From positions 62,001 through 126,000 of the forward strand of contig NZ_JAGEVG010000003.1 in the NCBI RefSeq assembly GCF_017581925.1: a DNA stretch of 64,000 nt, in the 5' to 3' direction. The translations under genes were made by a program, and so were the position numbers. This DNA is from Gelidibacter pelagius. Lineage in GTDB: Bacteria; Bacteroidota; Bacteroidia; Flavobacteriales; Flavobacteriaceae. This document shows, one piece after another, positions 40,019 through 47,018 of this stretch; position 1 is the stretch's first letter; every line of letters starts with the position of its first letter. Under the pieces are notes generated by a model, which was not told the origin of the DNA, did not search any database, and saw nothing but the letters and a program-made list of their open reading frames with translations.

Positions 40019-41182
40019 ATGTCGAAAATATTAGTCATAGAAGACGAAGCAAGCATCAGAAGGGTTTTAGTGAAAATTCTTTCTGAAGAAAACGATAGCT
40101 ATCAAGTAGACGAAGCTGCAGATGGCTTGATTGGATTGGAAAAAATAAAAAAAGAGGATTATGATTTGGTACTTTGTGATATCAAAATGCCAAAAATGGA
40201 CGGTGTAGAAGTCTTGGAGGCCGCCAAGAAAATAAAACCAGAAACTACGATTGTGATGATTTCCGGTCATGGTGATTTGGATACAGCAGTCAACACCATG
40301 CGCCTGGGCGCTTTTGATTATATCTCAAAACCACCGGATTTGAACCGATTGCTTAACACGGTCAGAATAGCTTTGGATCGGAAGGAATTGGTGGTTGAAA
40401 ATAAAATGCTCAAGAAAAAAGTGAGCAAAAATTATGAAATGATCGGTGAAAGCAAAGCCATTTCCCATATAAAGGACATGATCGAAAAGGTAGCTGCTAC
40501 CGATGCTAGGGTCTTAATTACTGGGCCAAACGGTACAGGAAAAGAGCTTGTTGCACACTGGCTTCATGAAAAGAGCGATCGCTCCACTGGGCCAATGATT
40601 GAGGTCAATTGCGCGGCCATTCCTTCTGAATTGATTGAAAGTGAATTGTTTGGGCACGTTAAGGGCGCTTTTACAAGTGCTGTAAGAGATAGAGCAGGTC
40701 GGTTTGAAGCTGCCAATGGTGGGACTATTTTTCTTGATGAAATTGGAGACATGAGCCTTTCTGCACAGGCAAAGGTATTGAGAGCTCTGCAGGAGAGCAA
40801 GGTTCAACGTGTAGGAAGTGATAAGGATATTAAGGTAGATGTACGGGTTATAGCCGCAACCAATAAAAATTTAAATAAGGAGATTGAGGAAGGCAGATTT
40901 AGGGAGGACTTATACCACAGATTGGCCGTCATTTTAATTCAGGTGCCGCCTTTAAATGACAGAAGGGAAGATATCCCGTTATTGATAGAACATTTTGCAA
41001 ATAAAATAGCCGAACAAAATGGTACCGCCCCAAAATCGTTTTCTGCAAAAGCCATCAAACAATTACAAGAATACGATTGGACAGGAAATATCAGAGAGCT
41101 GCGCAACGTTGTGGAGCGTTTGATCATCCTTGGAGAAAAGGAAGTGAGTGAAAGTGATGTAAAACTGTTTGCCTCCAAATAA
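40019..41182 (+). CDS. Sigma-54-type response regulator lacking a DNA-binding domain
   Basis: A 387-aa protein with two domains. The receiver (residues 1-120) has phospho-acceptor Asp54 in LVLCDIKMPKMDG and Lys in DYISKPPD. The AAA+ sigma-54 interaction domain (about 142-365) has Walker A GPNGTGKE, Walker B GGTIFLDEIGD, and NIRELRNVVERLIIL. The loop that contacts sigma-54 reads GAFTSA (216-221) instead of the canonical GAFTGA. The chain ends about 20 residues after the AAA+ part, so the usual C-terminal Fis-type helix-turn-helix is absent. It is the first gene of a three-gene operon with a membrane protein and PPK2. No histidine kinase gene is adjacent. Confidence 0.9.
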   Translation: MSKILVIEDEASIRRVLVKILSEENDSYQVDEAADGLIGLEKIKKEDYDLVLCDIKMPKMDGVEVLEAAKKIKPETTIVMISGHGDLDTAVNTMRLGAFDYISKPPDLNRLLNTVRIALDRKELVVENKMLKKKVSKNYEMIGESKAISHIKDMIEKVAATDARVLITGPNGTGKELVAHWLHEKSDRSTGPMIEVNCAAIPSELIESELFGHVKGAFTSAVRDRAGRFEAANGGTIFLDEIGDMSLSAQAKVLRALQESKVQRVGSDKDIKVDVRVIAATNKNLNKEIEEGRFREDLYHRLAVILIQVPPLNDRREDIPLLIEHFANKIAEQNGTAPKSFSAKAIKQLQEYDWTGNIRELRNVVERLIILGEKEVSESDVKLFASK

Positions 41183-41187
41183 AACAT

Positions 41188-41775
41188 ATGGTACAACTCA
41201 CCCAATATAATAAAAGAGCACTTTACGGAGGTATTATTTCTGCTCTTATAATGGGGCTTGGGGCATATTTTTTAGGGAATATTAGTGGTTATGAAGCTAA
41301 AATTTTAATCAAATCATCACTTCCCGGAATTAACACGCTATGCAATACCATAGCTTTGGCATCTGCGACTATTTTGGCGCTTTTGCTGACTTTGTTAAGT
41401 TTGAGTTCTAGTACGGAATCGAAACTAACAAAAGAACATTATCAGCATGTTTTGCTTATTGCCAAGATTGATACGACCATTTTCATTCTGGCAATTATCC
41501 TATTCCAATTGTTGAACATCCCCATTACAGAGGCTGATAACGTGCCAAGCTCTTGGTACGCTACAATTTATTATATCAGTTTAGCACTGTCCTCCCTATT
41601 GAGCGGGGGATTGATCAGTGTGGTTTTAATGCTGTTTAATGCCGTGAGTAGTATCATTAAAATTGTTGGTTTAGGAATCACAGACCATCCATTGATTTCC
41701 AAGGACGAAGATGCAGATGGCAATAAAGTCAATGCTGACACCAAAAATATAAATTCAGATAAAAAGCAACCATAA
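41188..41775 (+). CDS. Membrane protein in the response regulator-PPK2 operon
   Basis: A 195-aa protein with about four membrane segments (near residues 12-30, 48-70, 90-110 and 125-160) and a hydrophilic, Asp/Lys-rich C-terminal tail (ISKDEDADGNKVNADTKNIN). It starts 5 bases after the regulator gene, and its TAA stop shares one base with the PPK2 ATG (TAATG), so translation is tightly coupled. I recognise no family. The tail is probably cytoplasmic, where it could meet the kinase, but that is inference. Confidence 0.7.
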   Translation: MVQLTQYNKRALYGGIISALIMGLGAYFLGNISGYEAKILIKSSLPGINTLCNTIALASATILALLLTLLSLSSSTESKLTKEHYQHVLLIAKIDTTIFILAIILFQLLNIPITEADNVPSSWYATIYYISLALSSLLSGGLISVVLMLFNAVSSIIKIVGLGITDHPLISKDEDADGNKVNADTKNINSDKKQP

Positions 41776-42653
41776 TGAAGGATATTAATAGTAAGGATTT
41801 TAAAGTTACAGAATCAATTAAGATAAATGATCTTAAGACCTCTTTCGATTTAGATGCTTCTAAAAGCGACATAAAAGACCATTTAAAAGACGTTCGGAAG
41901 GGGCTCGGTAAAATACAGGATAAAATGTACGCCCATGGCAAGTATTCCGTACTGGTCTGTTTGCAAGGCATGGACACTGCAGGAAAGGACAGCTTGATCC
42001 GTGAGGTTTTTAAAGACTTTAATTCGCGTGGCGTGGTTGTCCATAGTTTTAAGACACCAACAAGTTTAGAATTAAAACATGATTATTTATGGCGTCATTA
42101 CATTGCACTTCCGGAACGAGGTAAGTTTGGAATTTTCAATCGTACGCATTATGAAAACGTCCTCGTAACCAAAGTCCACCCGTCTTATATTTTAAATGAA
42201 AATATTCCAGGAATTGACTCTGTTGAGGATATTGACGATGATTTTTGGGAAAGACGCTTTGAAGACATTAATAATTTTGAGAAACACATTGCTGAGAACG
42301 GCACCATAATATTTAAATTCTTTTTGAACCTTTCAAAAGGTGAACAAAAACACCGATTGCTAAGACGCTTGAATCGAGAGGATAAGAACTGGAAATTTTC
42401 TCCTGGCGATTTGGATGAGCGCAAACTTTGGGATGACTATATGACCTGTTATGAAGATCTTCTCAATAAAACCTCAAAAGTTCATGCGCCTTGGTATGTT
42501 ATTCCTTGTGATGATAAAAAAACCTCAAGATATTTAGTAGCCAAGGTTTTGTATGATACGTTAAAAACCTATACAGATATTAAGGAGCCTGAATTAGATG
42601 ACGACATAAAGGCCAATATCGATTTGTATAAAAGGCAATTGGAAAAGGAATAG
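41775..42653 (+). CDS. Polyphosphate kinase 2 family protein
   Basis: A 292-aa soluble kinase of the PPK2 family, which moves phosphate between polyphosphate and nucleotides. Walker A is CLQGMDTAGKDSLIREVF (Gly65 to Asp72 contain GxDxxGKD), the lid-like region has WRHYIALPERGKFGIFNRTH, and the motif FNRTHYENVLVTKVHP stands where many members have FDRS or FNRS. The single-domain length fits class I/III enzymes, and the FNR variant is closer to class III, but the nucleotide specificity is not certain. It is the last gene of the operon, and a palindromic terminator follows at 42688. Confidence 0.88.
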   Translation: MKDINSKDFKVTESIKINDLKTSFDLDASKSDIKDHLKDVRKGLGKIQDKMYAHGKYSVLVCLQGMDTAGKDSLIREVFKDFNSRGVVVHSFKTPTSLELKHDYLWRHYIALPERGKFGIFNRTHYENVLVTKVHPSYILNENIPGIDSVEDIDDDFWERRFEDINNFEKHIAENGTIIFKFFLNLSKGEQKHRLLRRLNREDKNWKFSPGDLDERKLWDDYMTCYEDLLNKTSKVHAPWYVIPCDDKKTSRYLVAKVLYDTLKTYTDIKEPELDDDIKANIDLYKRQLEKE

Positions 42654-42687
42654 CTTTTACTATTAATGCGAAGCCTTCACCTTCCAT

Positions 42688-42714
42688 CCTGCAAGGTTTC
42701 TAAAACCTTGTAGG
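42688..42714 (+). terminator. Palindromic terminator after the PPK2 gene
   Basis: CCTGCAAGGTTT / AAACCTTGTAGG form a stem with a 3-base loop, followed by TTTAAT. The layout is the same as the element at 19455-19487 (CCTG..AGGTTT, loop, AAACCT..AGG). Confidence 0.6.
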
Positions 42715-42808
42715 TTTAATACAAACTTCCATCTTTGGATAAGTTCAACCGCAAAGTATCTCTTATAAATCAGTATATTTATTTCTATAAATCAATCATA
42801 TCCTTCCG

Positions 42809-44185
42809 ATGAAACAACTTGTTATATTAGGTATTTTACTCTCCATCAATGTTTCATCTCAAACCGACGCTGAAAACATTAAAAAGATCTACAGTAATTC
42901 TCTGACCAACGGGAAGAGCTATGAATGGTTGGATCATTTGTCCAATAAGATTGGTGCTCGACTTTCGGGATCCTTAGGCGCAGAACGTGCCGTGGCATAT
43001 ACCAAGGAGGAATTGGAAAAATTAGGATTGGACAAAGTATGGCTGCAACCGGTCATGGTGCCTAAATGGATTAGAGGTTTACCTGAATTTGCCTATATCG
43101 AAACCCTACCTGGTATGACGACCCATGTCAATATTTGTGCTTTGGGTGGTTCTGTTGAAACACCGGGAGGAGGTGTACGTGCACATGTTGTTGAAGTTCA
43201 GGGCATAGATGAGTTGAAGGCTTTAAGTCCAGAACAAGTTAAAGGGAAGATCGTATTCTTTAATCGCGCCATGCAGGCAGATTTGATCGATACCTTTGAG
43301 GCTTATGGAGGTTGTGCCGATCAGCGTTATGCAGGTGCTATGGAAGCTGGGAAATTGGGAGCGGTTGGCGTAATTGTTCGTTCCTTAAACTTACGATTGG
43401 ATGATTTTCCGCATACGGGCAGCATGACCTATGGCGATTTGCCGGTGTCTCAACGAATTCCATCTGCCGCAATAAGCACCAATCACGCGGAGTTGTTAAG
43501 TACGATGTTGGCATTGGATCCGTCAATTAATTTCTTTTTCAAACAGAATTGCAAACAGATGGCGGATGTGGAATCGCACAATGTGATTGGTCAAATTACG
43601 GGATCAGAATTTCCAGATGAGTATATCGTTGTTGGCGGACATTTGGATTCTTGGGATTTGGGTGATGGTTCACACGATGATGGCGCAGGTGTTGTGCAAT
43701 CTATGGATGTGCTCCGACTGTTAAAGGAAAGTGGTATTAAGCCGAAACGCAGTATAAGAGTTGTGCTTTTTATGAACGAGGAAAATGGCCTTAGAGGCGG
43801 TAAAAAATATGCTGAAATAGCAAAGTCCAAAAAGGAAAATCACATTTTCGCCTTGGAAAGTGATTCGGGAGGCTTTACGCCAAGAGGTTTTTCATTTGAT
43901 TGTAGTGATGAGGTGTTTAATAAAGTCTTAGGGTGGCGAGACCTATTCAAACCTTATTTAATTCATTATTTCGAAAAAGGAGGCAGCGGTGCTGATATTG
44001 GTCCACTAAAATCTGATCACATTGTTTTGGCTGGCTTAAAACCAGATTCCCAGCGTTATTTTGATTACCATCATGCAGCCACTGATGTTTTTTCAGCGGT
44101 CAACAAAAGAGAATTAGAGTTGGGAGCTGCGACCATGGCATCCTTGGTGTACTTATTTGATGCTTATGGAACAGGAACTGAATAA
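42809..44185 (+). CDS. M28-family zinc aminopeptidase/carboxypeptidase, exported
   Basis: A 458-aa exported peptidase with a signal peptide (residues about 1-18, VILGILLSINVSSQ). A PA-like insert domain follows, then the M28 zinc centre: His278 in VGGHLDSWDLG, Asp290 in GSHDDGAG, Glu324-Glu325 in LFMNEENGLRGG, a later Asp in LESDSGGF and His in FDYHHAATDV. The set of ligands is complete, so it should be active on peptides in the periplasm or outside. It resembles the carboxypeptidase Q type. The next gene is 20 bases downstream. Confidence 0.9.
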   Translation: MKQLVILGILLSINVSSQTDAENIKKIYSNSLTNGKSYEWLDHLSNKIGARLSGSLGAERAVAYTKEELEKLGLDKVWLQPVMVPKWIRGLPEFAYIETLPGMTTHVNICALGGSVETPGGGVRAHVVEVQGIDELKALSPEQVKGKIVFFNRAMQADLIDTFEAYGGCADQRYAGAMEAGKLGAVGVIVRSLNLRLDDFPHTGSMTYGDLPVSQRIPSAAISTNHAELLSTMLALDPSINFFFKQNCKQMADVESHNVIGQITGSEFPDEYIVVGGHLDSWDLGDGSHDDGAGVVQSMDVLRLLKESGIKPKRSIRVVLFMNEENGLRGGKKYAEIAKSKKENHIFALESDSGGFTPRGFSFDCSDEVFNKVLGWRDLFKPYLIHYFEKGGSGADIGPLKSDHIVLAGLKPDSQRYFDYHHAATDVFSAVNKRELELGAATMASLVYLFDAYGTGTE

Positions 44186-44205
44186 CTAAGGGTTAGAAAT
44201 AAAAC

Positions 44206-44682
44206 ATGGGATCAATTGCTGGTTTATTGGCCGAATTGCTACTGATTTTTCAGGATTTTAAATTTTGGCGTAATGGAAGGAAGCAACGTAAGTATGAACA
44301 AAAACATAGATCACCAATAAAAAGATGGTTGCGCCGCTTACCGAAGGTTTTATTGTTAGGGATAATAATTGTACTTACATTTTATTTCGTACGATTTTCT
44401 GCTTTTTTATTTGGAAATGCTGATAGACAAACTACCAAAAAGTTAACACAAGTGGCATCCCTTTTAAAGCATGAGAAAGAAACTTCAGGCCATTATCCAG
44501 AGGAATTGGCATCTATTGTTAGAAATAATCCCTTGCATAAAAACATCTACAAGGATTATTGGGGTCGAGAGTTTTTTTATGAAAGGCATCCTTCTGGTGA
44601 ACGTTATATTTTGATTTCTTTGGGGGCTGATGGAAAATTGAACACTCCGGATGATATTGCCTATGAATTTGAAATTGATTGA
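44206..44682 (+). CDS. Membrane-anchored protein with a type II secretion GspG-like C-terminal segment
   Basis: A 158-aa protein. The first 45 residues are basic, followed by one membrane helix (residues about 48-72, LLLGIIIVLTFYFVRFSAFL). The C-terminal 65 residues read like the pseudopilin C-terminal motif: HYPEELASIVRNNPL, KDYWGREFFYERHP, RYILISLGADGKLNTPDDI. There is no prepilin peptidase site (no Gly-Phe-Thr-Leu-Ile start), so it is not a true pilin. It starts 20 bases after the M28 peptidase gene. Function unknown. Confidence 0.65.
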   Translation: MGSIAGLLAELLLIFQDFKFWRNGRKQRKYEQKHRSPIKRWLRRLPKVLLLGIIIVLTFYFVRFSAFLFGNADRQTTKKLTQVASLLKHEKETSGHYPEELASIVRNNPLHKNIYKDYWGREFFYERHPSGERYILISLGADGKLNTPDDIAYEFEID

Positions 44683-44732
44683 TCGGATTCTTCATCCAAA
44701 ATCATAATGATGGAGAAAAATAAATGGTAGTA

Positions 44733-45503
44733 TTAATGGATATTGATATACAGATATTTTGCTTTAACGAACATAAAAAGCCCGAAACATAAAAATCCGA
44801 CTGCCACGAGTCCAAGTACTACACCACCAAATTCATTGTTCAGAAATCGAAAAGCATCTTCTAACGTACTCATTTCTTTATTTCGAAATGTAATTCCAGT
44901 TCGTATCGTTAAAAATGACATGACTCCAAAAACTATAGCTCGTGCCGAGTGTCCAATACTGCCAAATTTCAACAAAGTAGTTTTAGCTTTTGGGGGCATT
45001 TCTGAGGATTGTACGTTCTTTTTAAACTGATTTGAAACCACAAAATAAATTTCGAAGATCGCTTTACCTGCCAGAACCAATCCGAATATAACCGCAAAAA
45101 CACCTCCATATTTTGAATTTAAAGCATTAATGACGAGCTCTTGTTGACTGTCATAACCACCACCAAAGAGCAATTTCACAGCTAAGAATCCTAATGCCCC
45201 ATAAAATAGACCACCGGTAAAGTAACCGCCTCTTGTAAAAAGGGCTTTAAAATCCGTACCTAAATTTCTGGTATCATAAAACGTTTGATACATTCGCCAG
45301 AAGGCATAACTGAAAAGGCCGATGGCCATGGTGGCTAAAAGGATTTTGCCAAAAGGTTGACCAGATAAAAAGGTAATGGCGCCTTTTGTTCCAGTCTTTT
45401 GGCCGCCCCAATTGAATGCCGTCATGGCTGTCAAAATACCGACGAGAACATAGACAAAGCCCATCGCACTGAGTCCAAACCTGGCTATGTTCTCTTTGGA
45501 CAT
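44733..45503 (-). CDS. DUF1206 domain membrane protein
   Basis: A 256-aa protein built from three similar units of two membrane helices: GLSAMGFVYVLVGILTAMTA with LATMAIGLFSYAFWRMYQ; GGLFYGALGFLAVKLLFGG with VIFGLVLAGKAIFEIYFV; and SARAIVFGVMSFLTIRTGI with LGLVAVGFLCFGLFMFVKA. This threefold repeat is the DUF1206 pattern. No function is known for the family. It lies 3 bases downstream of the proline iminopeptidase-like gene and is probably co-transcribed with it. Confidence 0.85.
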   Translation of the reverse strand: MSKENIARFGLSAMGFVYVLVGILTAMTAFNWGGQKTGTKGAITFLSGQPFGKILLATMAIGLFSYAFWRMYQTFYDTRNLGTDFKALFTRGGYFTGGLFYGALGFLAVKLLFGGGYDSQQELVINALNSKYGGVFAVIFGLVLAGKAIFEIYFVVSNQFKKNVQSSEMPPKAKTTLLKFGSIGHSARAIVFGVMSFLTIRTGITFRNKEMSTLEDAFRFLNNEFGGVVLGLVAVGFLCFGLFMFVKAKYLYINIH

Positions 45504-45506
45504 CTT

Positions 45507-46562
45507 TTAGTTTTCTGTGAAATTACCATCATTCACATCTTTTATGAATTTGATCAATCCATTAAAGAAGTTGTCAGCATCATCATATTGTGTAAGGTGT
45601 GCACCGTTGGTCGTCAAACTTCTGCCGTTTTGTACTTGAGTGCTCATCCATTCCATATATTCTGGATCCATGGTATCGTGCTTTCCACCAATCATCAAAG
45701 TTGGAACTTTTAGTTCGTTTAACCGATCAGAAATGTCCCATCCTTTTAATGTGGCATTTCCAGTAACACCGAATTCACTGTAGCCTTGCATATAAATATA
45801 AATATTAGGATTCATGTGGGAAAAGGAACGATTGATGAATTCTGGCCATTCATCCAATGGCAAATGCAACACGTGTTTGGTGTAATAATGTTGGGTCACA
45901 AGTTCGGTATAGCGTGGGTTTTGAAAATCCTCTTTATCTTCCATGGCTTTAATTTCTTTATGCACTTCTGGTGGTAATTGTGGTCCCAATACCTCTGCCG
46001 CATACTTTTCATATTCAGGAACACTGGCCATCATATTCGCAATAATAAGTCCTTTTATATGATCCTGATGTTTGAGTGCATATTCCATTGCCAATAGGCC
46101 TCCCCAAGACTGTCCGAATAAGTAAAAATTATCTTTATCGAGATTCAGGGCTTTTCTGACTTGCTCCACTTGATCTACAGAATGTTCAATGGTCCATAAA
46201 GTGGAATCGTTGGGCTTGTCGCTATAATAACTATCCAGTTGATCGTAATAAATGTATTCAATTTCTTCGTTAGGGAAGTATCCATCAAAATTTTCAAACA
46301 GCTCATGTGTACCACCTGGGCCTCCATGAAGCAGCAAAACTTTCATTTTTGGATTGTTGCCCATTCTTTTTGTCCAAACATTAAAAGTGCCTTTTGGAGT
46401 GGTGATAGGAATCATTTTAATACCACCTGTTTTTTGGTCATCGCTGTTGGAATAGTCGAAATAACTGGATGTATCATCGGTTCCAGTATTTACTGTTTTT
46501 TGATCGTTACAGCTTAGAAGTAGTGCTGCAGAAATGAATAAAAAGTAAATTGTAGTTTTCAT
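45507..46562 (-). CDS. Proline iminopeptidase-family alpha/beta hydrolase, lipoprotein
   Basis: A 351-aa hydrolase. A lipoprotein signal (LFISAALLLSCNDQ, cysteine at residue 18) indicates membrane anchoring. The alpha/beta fold is clear: oxyanion strand VLLLHGGPGGTHELF near residue 75, nucleophile Ser152 in FGQSWGGLLAMEY, Asp in GGKHDTMDPE, and His in NGAHLTQYD near the end. The HGGPGG block is typical of the S33 prolyl aminopeptidases. It should release N-terminal residues, proline above all, from peptides. It is the first gene of a two-gene operon with DUF1206. Confidence 0.87.
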   Translation of the reverse strand: MKTTIYFLFISAALLLSCNDQKTVNTGTDDTSSYFDYSNSDDQKTGGIKMIPITTPKGTFNVWTKRMGNNPKMKVLLLHGGPGGTHELFENFDGYFPNEEIEYIYYDQLDSYYSDKPNDSTLWTIEHSVDQVEQVRKALNLDKDNFYLFGQSWGGLLAMEYALKHQDHIKGLIIANMMASVPEYEKYAAEVLGPQLPPEVHKEIKAMEDKEDFQNPRYTELVTQHYYTKHVLHLPLDEWPEFINRSFSHMNPNIYIYMQGYSEFGVTGNATLKGWDISDRLNELKVPTLMIGGKHDTMDPEYMEWMSTQVQNGRSLTTNGAHLTQYDDADNFFNGLIKFIKDVNDGNFTEN

Positions 46563-47018
46563 AAGTCATTAATTTTTATTTCTTTTAAAGTTAATCTGAT
46601 CTATGCAATTATTACTTGGTTCGACGTAAGAAAAGCGACTTTTTTGTGTAAAAACAGAACGTTAATAAGGTTAAAGCTCTTGAGGTCAGCATTTTGAAGG
46701 CGCTTTGCTTATGGTTGATAAAGTTAAATCTACTGAATTTATTTTATTCCATCGATGATTGTTATTTTGTATTTGATCTCGCAGTGTATTTGAGACAATT
46801 TTCCACAGGAAAAAAAATAGCATTTCACAAATTTACAATAGTAACTTGTGGTGATAGTGTCATCATCGTTTTAATCCAATTGAGCGGCACTTCCAAAAGA
46901 CTAATTTAAAGTTTATTTGCCAGGCGTTGTTTACGGAAAACAAGTCCATTTAGAAAATAAAATTTTTAAAACTTGAAAACTTTATTATCTTCAACTTTTA
47001 AATTTTAACACTAATTAT
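46563..47018. other. Intergenic region between the hydrolase and susC
   Basis: A 456-base gap between divergent genes. It must hold the promoters of both. A weak -7 box for the minus-strand gene (TAACTTTA, 46593-46586) is seen; no clean box for susC is visible, the best being TATCTTC near 46987. An ORF at 46694-46909 starts with TTG and looks spurious. Confidence 0.5.

Noticed and set aside
46694-46909. 71-codon ORF in the gap before susC
   Set aside because: Starts with TTG, has an unlikely composition for a membrane or soluble protein, and lies in a probable double promoter region.
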